Assembly (NCBI RefSeq): GCF_021917145.1
Contig: NC_061061.1
Span: forward strand, 13,766,908-13,830,907
Origin: Hypomesus transpacificus
Lineage: Eukaryota; Chordata; Actinopteri; Osmeriformes; Osmeridae
Direction: 5' to 3'
Length of the DNA stretch: 64,000 nt
Positions 54,100 to 64,000 of this stretch are shown here, one piece after another. Made by a program: the position numbers and the translations under genes. Numbering within the stretch: the stretch's first letter is position 1; each line of letters begins with the position of its first letter. The notes below the pieces were generated by a model. It was not told the origin of the DNA. It ran no database searches and worked only from the letters and a program-made list of their open reading frames with translations.

Positions 54100-55750
54100 C
54101 CAACATTGGCACACCCCATTCAGTCAAATCCCAGCAAGCATAGTCATGAGTTCCCACACTTACTCTTAGTCTATTCTTCTAAATGTCACTGTGGGATTGA
54201 CAAAATCCACCCCCGAAAACAAAACTATTGGCAGTGTTAGTTTAAGAATAGCAGTCATTTGTGGGAATGCAAAAGAAATGACCATTACACATAGAGACAC
54301 GTGCATGCACAAGCACAGGTTCACTTGTACACTAAGTCTGCCCTGTCTGCTTGTCATAACATATTAACATCGGATCAGGCAGCCCCCTTCGTGGTTGCTA
54401 TGGCAGCAGTGAGTGAAAAGTGTCTGACTTTAGGCTGATTCTCCAGGCTCATCATTCCATAGAGAGCTGCAGCAGGGACTATACATGGGTCTAACACTTA
54501 CAGTTCACTACTAGAGAGCATTCCCTTCATGTGTGAAGATTAAATGATTCAAAAATAGCATGAATAACCACTATTACATTTACCACTGCACTCCACATTG
54601 TTCTTTTTGCAATGTTTGTGAAAATGTTATCAGTGATGTAACGTGACTCACTGACCCATGCAGTATGTCAATTCCGAATTTTTAAGAGCACTGTCATGAA
54701 ATGTTACTTTTTGGGTTTGCTAGTCAGTGCCTCTGCTCTCTCGGGTGTTTATCTGCACACAAATTGTGGCACAGAATTTGCACCATATTCAGATTCTGAA
54801 ATATAGGACCATCTTATATTAAAAAAAATATAATTTAAAACTTTTTAAATATGACCTGTTGTGACTGTGATGCAGTTTTGGTTAGCAATATATTATTTGA
54901 CCTGTCACTCTAATGAACGCATCCAACGGTCAACAAATACGAGCATGGTTTATGGTCCTGAGTTCAAGTCACCACATTATTTTCTCCATCCAATAGAGGT
55001 GTAGCTTATCCCAGTATCCAGCATGCAAAAAAGTCCATATCTGCTGTCCACCTTTTTGATGTATCTCACATACATTCCTCAAACGATATGTTATTCCATT
55101 TCATGTGACCTGTATCAATTTTTGTATGTTTTAAATCATACACAGTAGGGTTTCCAACTGGGTTCCGGCAACGCTTTCTTCCTTTAGATTTTTGCTCTAA
55201 CCCCACCATATCTCTTGCTCACATATGTTATTGCTCATGTTTGTTATTACCCAGAATATTATTTTCCAGGACCGGTAAAGGATTTCTTAGCCTTTCAAAA
55301 TGAAACCATACAACTGTCATTTCAATAAAGGTTAGGAACATTTGAATGACAGCTGTTTATGCACTGTTGCTTTTGACCAAAGCAACTGTTTACAACAATC
55401 AGTCTGTTGGACCTCAACATCTTTGGTTACATTCCAGAGTTCAGAGACATTGTGTTTTTTTCAAAACAATTATTTAACTTGTAATTTCGCTTTGGAGATA
55501 CAAAAGTGTGAACTCACAGTATGCTGTCAAAGATCCCTTATGGCTCACAGATGTCACAGACCAGTTACATTCAGATTTCTTAATGTCCTATCATATTTGA
55601 CGTACAGAAATCGTATACATTTTCCCTCAGTTTTTTGCTTGGCAGGACTACATCTTTTATGAATATTGTTCCTTATTCATATTAAATGCAACCTTCCACT
55701 TCTCATATCATGCCATTTTCCTGAAACCCTGGTTATTCTGAAAATAATGT
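54100..55750. other. intergenic stretch without supported genes
   Basis: AT-rich sequence. Open frames are short and show no recognisable domain. It may include further decayed LINE sequence after 54060, but I cannot delimit it. Confidence 0.45.
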
Positions 55751-55829
55751 GGTGAGATACAACATTTGCATTTAAGGCCCATAAGTTAGTTCAAAAAGTA
55801 CTTTTTGGGAGCGTAGCTGCTATAATTTT

Positions 55830-56080
55830 GTACTATTTGTATCTCTTGTATCTCTTGTACTATTTGTATTTTTATATTGTAAATTATTTGGCTACTTTAT
55901 ATGTTATTGTATATGTTTTATTAGTATCAGGTAGACTTGTACCTTTTAGTATAGTTAGACCAGATATTTAAGTTTTAGGATTCCTATATGTTTAATGTAT
56001 GCACCTTCCTGACAAAGTAAATTCCTTGTCTGCTCAAACTTTCATGGCGAATAAAACCCTTTCTGATTCTGATTCTGATC
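55830..56080 (+). mobile_element. 3' end of a non-LTR retrotransposon
   Basis: AT-rich 3' UTR-like sequence ends with GCGAATAAAACCC and tandem TGATTC units at about 56060-56078. A polyadenylation-like signal plus a short repeated hexamer is a typical fish LINE terminus. No coding part remains. Confidence 0.5.
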
Positions 56081-56279
56081 ATCTTCAATCAAACACCATA
56101 TACTGCATGATTATTGTGTACACCCCTGCTTAGAACAATATTGTACATACACACATTTCTACATTCTACATTCTACTACATTTCACAAATTCTCTTAGTT
56201 TTAAGGGACTCCCTCAACAGCAAACATGCACCATAAAGTCTCATTATCCCACATTATCTTTTTCTCCTGCCTTGATCTC

Positions 56280-56686
56280 TATTCTCTGCTGCTCTGAGCT
56301 GAGCTACGATCTCTCTCACACCCTCCCTCCCTCTATCGCTCTCTTTCTCTCTCTGATTCTAGGAGCTTTGTGTGCTTACTGTAGCTCCTACGCTCAGTGC
56401 GAGTGCTGCTTGTCTCCAACTGTCCTCCGAGGGCTGCTATAGCGAGGAGAGAAGGAGGAGTGTTTGTCCTCAAGCCCTTGGCTGAAAACAAGAGAGGACA
56501 AAAGAGATAGAGGGAGAGAAAGAAGGATAATATAACAGAGGAAAGCACATTTAGTTCCAAGATAAAGTGAGACAGGGAGAAAGGCATAAATGAGCGAGCA
56601 AGTGACAGAGCAAGAGCAGAAAGAGAAGGGAGGGAGTACTGGCTAACAGGGAGAGAGAGAGAGTGAGGGAGAGAGAGAGAGAGAGT

Positions 56687-56730
<44 letters not shown>

Positions 56731-57127
56731 CAGGTATCACACTGCAGACGCACAGCCACTGTCACTGCTCCACAGCCAGAGGACAGAAGCAGAAACAGCA
56801 GCAAACAACAACAGCTACGATGGAGGAAGCAGACTCTATCATTCATCTGAAGCTTCATCCTTTTCATTGAAACCACATCTCTCTGGGACCATCCTGCCAA
56901 GAGAGGACGAGGAGAGGGAAAGAGTAGGAAAGGAAAGAGAGAGGGCGAAAGGAGTAGGGAATCTCACTCTGCCCTTCAAAAGGGGGTGGCACAGTCCCTT
57001 ACTCCTGTCGGACTAAATTACGCATACAAACAGTCGTACTTAGCTTAGCTTTGGATGATTTGGGGCTGTTTCCGTCTGCTGGTGACATTCTGGACTGAGT
57101 GGATTTACTTTGCTCCTGTGGAGGACC
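56280..57127 (+). promoter_or_regulatory. thsd7a: thsd7a promoter and 5' UTR area with GA tract and upstream ORFs
   Basis: The DNA upstream of the thsd7a start has a purine-rich (GA)n tract at about 56651-56725. Two upstream ATGs could be in the leader: a 16-codon frame from 56819, and a frame from 57055 that overlaps the main start out of frame. The transcription start is unknown, so whether either is transcribed is open. Confidence 0.4.
56651..56725. repeat. (GA)n microsatellite
   Basis: Interrupted GA repeat on the plus strand, about 400 bp upstream of the thsd7a start codon. Confidence 0.85.
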
Positions 57128-57281
57128 ATGGGGCTATGCTGGAGGGGCACACCGATCCCTCACATAAGGACAGGGGATTGCCGGTACCTGCAGGTGACAA
57201 TACTGTTGTTCTGTGGCATCTGGAAAGCAGCCCACACACAGACAGCAGACAACAGCAAGTCTGTCTACTTCTGGGAAACAG
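57128..57281 (+). CDS. thsd7a: thrombospondin type-1 domain-containing 7A, first coding exon (gene continues beyond the window)
   Basis: An ATG in strong Kozak context (GGACCATGG) opens a frame of 51 codons plus one base, ending at donor ACAG|GTATTT. It contains a hydrophobic stretch (about residues 23-33, LQVTILLFCGIW in part), a likely signal sequence, and ends SVYFWETG. Human THSD7A has TLYLWKTGPWGRC at the same place, where the first thrombospondin repeat begins, and there exon 1 also ends within it. The protein is a large single-pass membrane protein of endothelium and podocytes, made of many TSP1 repeats, and a known autoantigen in membranous nephropathy. Position next to tmem106b and orientation agree with human 7p21.3. 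Only the N-terminus is in this window. Confidence 0.8.
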
Positions 57282-58059
57282 GTATTTCACTACTTTTACA
57301 AAGAGTTTGAGGTAACTGGTCTGAAAATATGTACTGTAGTGAACTGTGGTGTAGCTGTTTGCTCCTTTTGGTTAGAGTTAAAGAGCTAACTATGTTTCAG
57401 TGTGTTCTCATAGTGTTATGCAGGATATCTGAGTACAGTGAGAAAATCCTTCAAACAGTACCTTGTACCTTGTTCAAATTCAAACCTTTAAGCTAATAGT
57501 TTCTTTTGCATGTACCATGAATATGGAAGGGGTATTCCATGGGCTTCCTTCTCACTGGCCTCTCTGAAACATAAGGCTCAAAGTAGATTGCATGCAGCAT
57601 TAAATAGTGATTATCTCAACTCAAAGAGCTTACTCGATAAATATTCTTGCTTTGTCAATATTGGAGAATTGCGGACTTGTAAATTTGATTTAAAGAGCAA
57701 TATGAAATCTCTTCATACATGGGTGATCGCAAGAAACACCTAGAGCTGGTGGGATTTATTTGAGATTGATTCTTATCTGTCTCCTTGGTGAGATCATGAG
57801 TGGAGCATTGCTATTAAACATGTAACAATGAAACGTTAGTAGACTGATTGAGTATTTCCACACAGGAGTATACTGATTGTATAGTGTCTTAAGTTCCTAA
57901 CTCTTTGGTGCTCCCATCCCTGCTTAGGACCAGAGCCTCAGTGGCTGGTCTCGTCTCTCTTATGCCCCTGCCATTTTAAAGAGGATGTAGCCGAGTAAGG
58001 AGATTAAAGGAGCAAAGATTTAACTCAGGAAAAGCAGCCCAGGGAGTCAGGCATTCCTT

Positions 58060-58161
<102 letters not shown>

Positions 58162-59019
58162 GAGAGGGAGGGTGGAGTACAAGACTATTTATCTTAACCC
58201 ACATCCATCCCACTGTAGGTCATAGTGATTACACCTCTCTCCCACTCGAAAGCACTTCCTCCCATGCAAGACATACAAGCTCTCTTGTCAAAGTGAATTA
58301 GGTCTCTAGATTCCGACTCCTCTAGTTAACTAGTCCTCTCTTTAACTAAATGTAGAATATCGATTTGATATTAGTCATGGAGCTCTCTGTTCAGATTCCT
58401 TTTCAGCAACCAGTAGATAGAGCACTGGTAGGAGCTGTCACACAAGACAGATTTAAAAAAAAAAATTAAGAAAGAAAATTTTAGTATTTGCATATGCATG
58501 TGTTTGTTCCGTTTTTTTGCTGTTCAAGCTGTTTACATAAAATGTTATATTTTTGCACAGAAGAATGCAGCGAAGGGAATATTCTGCTGGAAAGCAATGT
58601 TCTGATGTTTGCATAATGATGAGTGTTGCTGAAATACAGCTCCTGTCTTCAAACCGTAGGGAATTGGCTCACTTTGCTTTTATTGGTTTCTGTGAAAATA
58701 TGATCTATCTGTTTTGGAGGTAAAACAATTTCGGTTATATTTTCCTCTGGATGGTTCCATTAAAATGAGGACTATGGAGACAGAATGCTCTGACCGACAG
58801 TACCCTACGATAGTGATGTTCTTGAAGGTGATGATGTTGACGCCTTGGGAATGATGATATTAACGATCACAAAGTTATTGGCTCGGATGTTGATGGTGAT
58901 GATAATGATGTGTGAAGGGTTTCATGAGGCTGGGTGGGATTGTCTTGGTTATCGTTTTTGTACATTTTTTTTTGCCTTTCATATTTTTCTTTGTCCCTGA
59001 TGAATTTTCTCTTGCTCTC

Positions 59020-59149
<130 letters not shown>

Positions 59150-60426
59150 GCACACAGGAGAGAAACTCCCTCCCAGTTTGGTGCCGTGTTTGCTTCATTA
59201 GTTCCTGTTAGTGGAGTGACAGGCCTGGTTGGGGTTAGCTGTCAAGACTGCACTAGCAAAAATGCCTATCACAGACCAAAGCAATTACCAGTGTGTGTGT
59301 GTACCTGTGCGTGTGTGTCTATATCTGCAGTGCACTACCATGTGTGTGGTGTGTACTGTTTAGGACTTTTAAGGACTGGAGAACTACAACCCCGTCGGTG
59401 TTGTTGAGATCAATGTGGAGAACAGCACGACTACTGGCTGGCATGTCTGTCATTACACAGTGAATTTTGATATGCAAATCTAAGTTGTTTTGCAAGGACA
59501 GGGTGGATTGTTCTGGTGTGACACCAAGGCAACGCACTGTGTTTGGCAGCACTTCACTACTGTTGATTACGGATCTTTTGTGTTCAGTCTTTGTACTAGT
59601 CTTACAACTATACACACACTAATTTACATAAAGAAACCTCTGTTGCCTAAATAAATCTTAGAAATAATACATTTATTTTTGTATATTTACAACAACAAAA
59701 ATCACGTCTTAACATTTGCATTTGTACTGGTCCAGGTTGCTAATCTGCCATTGGGATCCAGATTATCCATTATTCAGATTAGGCAGGAGACGTCCCTGGC
59801 TTCTGATCAGCCCAATCCCATTTCACAGACTCACTTAGTTGGTCTACTCACGCTTCTCTGCACGTTTTCTACCCGGGTCACCTGATTCGTACACGGGCTA
59901 TTCTGCTAATCACTCCTAATTGCTTTCAACCAACACCTGCTGGCCAGTCACTCTATCCACCATATGGGAGTTTGAGTCTTACTACAAATATGTGTGTGTG
60001 TGTGTCTGCATGATTGTGTATGTGCATCTTGTTTCTCTGAAAATACCTCTCACAAGCACAACTCAATCCTCTCTGAGTGGCTCAAATATGTCATACAGTA
60101 ATGCCCCCTCACTATTGTAGCTGCAGACACTCAGAACTATGTGTCACCATGCTCTGCTGATGTCATTCCTCCATGAGAGGGGACAGTGAGGACATCTGAC
60201 AGGCCATTGTTAACCGAATGCTTTTACCCAGAACAATGGCTTAGGCAGTGAAACATGTCACCCTAGTTGTGACTCTGGGTGGCTCTCAACAACACCACCT
60301 GCTATTACGTCAAACAAAGTGAATGGTCGATCCAAGATAGAGAAGGAGCATTGTTTACAAGGTCAAAAGGTTAATACTGTAGAGCAAGGTTGTAATTGTG
60401 CTGAAATTAATACAGCCAATCATACT

Positions 60427-60677
60427 GGGCTGCGTTTCCCGAAAGCGTCGTGAGCCTAAATTGATCGTAGAATCCATCGTACAACAAATCCTAGTTTTAT
60501 GGGCCATTCCCAAAGACATCGTAGCTAAAGTGTCTCTTGAAAATGTGTATCTCTTGAAAGTGTATAGATTAGCCTACTCCTTGCGAGCATGTTTGGGAAA
60601 TGCACGTAAGAAATATTGATGGTTTTGTTTCTTGCTCGATCTTTGCTACGATCCATCGTTATCAGGAAATGCAGCCC
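60427..60677. mobile_element. MITE with terminal inverted repeats
   Basis: The left end GGGCTGCGTTTCC (60427-60439) is matched by GGAAATGCAGCCC at the right end (60665-60677), with one mismatch. Internal words such as CATCGT and GATCGTAG recur in both directions. This is a familiar short non-autonomous DNA transposon of fish, with no coding capacity. Confidence 0.65.
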
Positions 60678-62175
60678 TGGACTGTACCATCCACACGCAT
60701 ACAATATGGTAGACAAATTCAGGCCAATCTCAGTTGACAGCACTGTGAGTTGATAGATTATTCATGTCGTTGATTGCAGTTCAGCCTTCAGTTTCCAGTG
60801 GCTGGCTCAGTCATTCATTACTCACAAAGGGTGAAGTCCTGGCTATAATGCTGTGGACTTACAGGTCTTAAATGTATTGGCCATGCTCCAGCACCTGGAT
60901 ATACAGTGTCAGACTGACAACTGAATTGGGCAGGAAACAAGCATATGTCTGACTCAGTTAGTGATGCTGTCTCAAGAAACAGTCATGGGAATAGAACTGG
61001 CATCATTCCAATGCATTGTATCCCTGGGAGATCCCCTCTTCATTTAGAGAGTGCATTTTAATTTGACCCTTTGTCACCCTCATTAGCATATAACCTGGGG
61101 ACATACAAGCCCATGCAATGTAATTGGCTGACCAATCTTTTAGACCCTTGGCAACAGTCTACTAATTTGGTCTACGTAAGTAAGGTTATTCTCTTGGAGT
61201 TTCATTTTTTATTTAAGGAACTGGCCAATTGGTTTGCTTTTATTTTATCATAGCATGCCAGTATTATTTGTTTATAATACATACCAATTGATTCAGTTGT
61301 GGTTGTGGGCATAGATCCGAAGAGCACTACTGGAAGAATGCAACAACAGCTAAAGAACAGGCACTCCATGCATATACATCTAGGTAGCAATTGGAAGGAG
61401 TTATTTTGTTTACATTAAGACTTTCAAAATCTTTTTATATTTAACATAGTGTAAATAATATTGTTGCTGAACTGTGAATCAGTACTTCCTTAATATGTTG
61501 ATAAAATAAAGGATGTTCAATGTCAAAATGCTGTTAAAATTCTAGTCTTTTTAACTACATTGAAATGTGCTCATCAAAACCTCACATTTTGACCTATTTT
61601 ATAGTTCTCAAAATCCGCAAGCTCTATTCCAAATAGACTTTTTTTAAATGGCCATCCTACAGTGACAATAAGTTTGTTTAATCTAAATGGCAGAGCTTAA
61701 ACTAAAACCTGGTCATTACTGATATAGAAATGCTAGCTGGATTAGAGATAATACTTTATCCTAAAAACTTTATTTATAGTGATATAAGGGGATTTCCACC
61801 ATTACACCATATTCTGCCATATTCTGATGGTTTACAACATATGACATGTAGACACCAACAATGTCATAAAGCTCTATGCCTTTGCACAATGTGTCAGATG
61901 CATGGTGCAAAAAAAACAGGTAATTTATAATGTTGAGATTATGTTGTGGGTTATATTCTGATTATACTGTAGGACTGAACTGGATTTTGGTCTATTTGCT
62001 GCCTGTTAGCCTTCATAGAAAATGTCTGTCCAATTTATTGAAGCATAAACTAATCAAATACAATTTAGGTGTTAATAACACTTTCATAAACATTTCCTTA
62101 AAAGGCAGTGCGTGTAATAGTTAAAAAAATAAAAACACTCTTGCAGGAATAGTGGGCGAGGCCAGAAAAGTTTTG

Positions 62176-62197
62176 AGGTTTAATTTAAATTAAACCT
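62176..62197. repeat. 22-bp perfect palindrome
   Basis: Two 11-nt arms (AGGTTTAATTT and its complement) meet without a spacer. The centre is AT-rich and could extrude as a cruciform or serve as a dimeric protein site. Confidence 0.9.
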
Positions 62198-62355
62198 TTA
62201 CTTGCCCTAACCATAGAAGTGCAATCCCTACCATTAACCTTCAGTGTAACAACATTTTGTAATCAAAAGTATGAGTTTCTCACAGAATGTCTGGATTTAC
62301 GATTTACTAAACAATTATTGCCTAGTGCCAAAGCTGCCATGGCCATGCCCCCGTT

Positions 62356-62395
62356 GTTTGGTCCTGTTTGGTCCTGTTTGGTCCTGTTTGGTCCT
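62356..62395. repeat. four perfect 10-bp tandem units
   Basis: GTTTGGTCCT is repeated four times without change, directly before the LTR-like segment. Confidence 0.95.
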
Positions 62396-62698
62396 GCCCT
62401 GGTGTTCGGTGTCTCCCTGGGTGTTCTCCAGTGCTGGTCTTGTCTGTCTCTCCTGGCTCCCTGCACCTCCTGTGTCTCGTTCCAATCATCCAGCAGTTGT
62501 CCATTGTGTAATCACCCGCCCTGTATATCTGTTTGTTCCCTGTGTCAGTCAGCCCTTGTCACATTCTCGTGGTATATGTTTTGAATACCCCTGTGTTGTC
62601 CCTGGTTTACAATAAACCAGGGTTTACAAGAAACCTTGGTTCCTTAACCTGACTGCCTCCTGGGTTTTGGTCCTTAACTCTGCACCCACAACGTGACA
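62396..62698 (+). mobile_element. LTR-like segment, possible solo LTR
   Basis: The C/T-rich sequence ends with an AATAAA at 62611-62616, then CTGCCTCCTGGGTTTTGG and ACGTGACA at about 62692-62698. This resembles the right end of fish Gypsy-type LTRs, which end in TGACA. I see no left boundary, no second LTR and no internal genes. Confidence 0.35.
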
Positions 62699-63050
62699 AA
62701 AATGGTACATTTGGAGGATTAGCAATTCAGACATCAGGGGAGTGCCATTTTATATTTACTCTAATCTCTTGTAAGAAGTGATATGCCAGCTACAATGGTT
62801 TGAGAGGAATGGGGTTCATGAGAGAGGGAGCTACTACTGCAAGTAAGCAGTCCTCCATCTAGGGGGGCATCCGTCTAACTCTTTCTATTCATTGTTCAAT
62901 CTAATCTTCCTCCATCCATCCACCTGTTAATTAGTTTTATTTCTATTTTATGTGACATTGCAATGTCAGAGACTGGCCGGAGAATCTAGAATTTTGGGAT
63001 TTGGACAACATTCTTTTTGTTTCTGTAAGCAATACAATTATGCCCCATAG

Positions 63051-63134
63051 ACTGTGTTCACAACCCTCACTGACTGTGTTCACGACCCTCACTGACTGTG
63101 TTCACGACCCTCACTGACTGTGTTCACGATCCTC
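63051..63134. repeat. 22-bp minisatellite, about four units
   Basis: Units starting ACTGTGTTCACGACCCTCAC lie at 63051, 63073, 63095 and 63117. The second and third are identical, the first has one change, and the fourth decays after about 16 bases. Confidence 0.9.
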
Positions 63135-64000
63135 TCCCTCATACGACCGAGGGTGTGTGGACACAGACAGGGAGGGAGAGTCTTCAATCCTCCCCAGATT
63201 CCTTCCCCGCCACATTCCCCTTCCCTGTCACCATCTTTCATGTCACTTTCACACATGCGCAGGCTAATCACCTTTGCCAATCCCCTGGATTAGTGAGAAG
63301 GAAACAGATGGGATGGTATAAGAAAGAGCACGCCAGGCCATGCCAAGCGAGGCCAGGCCAGGGAACCATGTCAAGTCTCTCTTTCCTCAGTTTGGAGGAG
63401 TCCTCATGTTCAGTACATGTACAGTATGCATCTGCACTTTTCTTCCTTTTCTTTCCTCTCTTGTACTGTGAAAACCAGCCATACATTTTCGGTAAGTTTG
63501 GGACTGGCATCTTACCTGCTCCTCTTCCTCCTCTCCTACCTTTTAACTCTTTATCTATTCATCCATCATTTGAATCCAGCCTCTGTTTTTCTCTCTCTCT
63601 CTATTTCCATCCTCCCACTCAGTTGGTTCCCAAAGATGTTGAGAAAAGGGCCAAGAGTCACCCGTGTCACTAAACCAGGTCTGCCAAAAACATTTAACAC
63701 ACACTATAAAAAGCACTGTAATTTACATGCAACTCTAGCAACCAACTCATTCCACAAGTGGAAGCTTTTGCATCCACTCTAAAGCTTGATGGTTCTTGTA
63801 GGCCATTCTGTATGATAGCTTGCTGTAAGGATGTCATGTGACTGATAGAGGGGGAGAAATATGTTCTTTACTGTGTTTTCTCTGATTTGTGTTGTTGTGC
63901 ATGTTGACATTTTCAAAACGATTGATCATACTATGGAAATCTTTCCATGGTTAATAAAAATTGATTTAGTGAAAAATGATAAATGCTTGTGTAACGGGTG

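Noticed and set aside
62219..62615. Overlapping plus-strand open frames of about 115-120 codons
   Set aside because: They cross the 10-bp tandem repeat and the LTR-like segment; Cys/Leu/Val bias comes from repeated TTTGGTCCTG.
63098..63673. 191-codon plus-strand open frame
   Set aside because: It begins in the 22-bp minisatellite and runs through pyrimidine-rich sequence. There is no domain and no splice context for a thsd7a exon.

Overview
The window is vertebrate nuclear DNA, almost certainly from a teleost fish. Genes are split by GT-AG introns, the interspersed repeats are of types common in fish, and the reconstructed proteins are close to human ones but differ as fish orthologs do. Gene order and relative orientation match human 7p21.3 read in reverse: arl4a (-), vwde (+), tmem106b (-), thsd7a (+). 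Human SCIN lies between ARL4A and VWDE; I see no scinderin exons in that interval here.

Layout. Bases 1-18270 hold no gene I can support. They are a gene-poor flank with several candidate regulatory blocks, a LINE tail, microsatellites and a pyrimidine-rich tract. arl4a is an intronless coding exon (19056-19655, -) with a spliced 5' leader. Next is a multi-exon gene (21225-22380, -) of an uncharacterised family. vwde spans 26727-41600 (+); I joined 31 coding exons into one open frame of 1,797 codons plus stop. A decayed, coding-like tract lies on the minus strand of vwde intron 1. Tail to tail with vwde is a compact five-exon gene (42633-44161, -) for a secreted protein of 218 residues made almost only of five EGF repeats like those of vwde. 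I do not recognise it as a named gene. tmem106b follows (47841-49776, -; seven coding exons, 260 residues). From 50.3 to 56.1 kb the DNA is repeat-rich: a 556-bp inverted-repeat element with a helicase motif I fragment, MITE-like units, and LINE fragments. The first coding exon of thsd7a lies at 57128-57281 (+); the rest of the window is its first intron.

The genes are independent transcription units, not a pathway. Three encode secreted or single-pass membrane proteins (VWDE, THSD7A, TMEM106B), one a small GTPase (ARL4A). The most interesting item is the small EGF gene beside vwde. Its internal exons share the 96-nt, phase 1-1 format of the vwde EGF exons, which suggests a local inverted duplication of vwde's EGF array that became a separate secreted protein. 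All exon boundaries were placed by eye from splice consensus, reading-frame continuity and family knowledge; no alignment was run.
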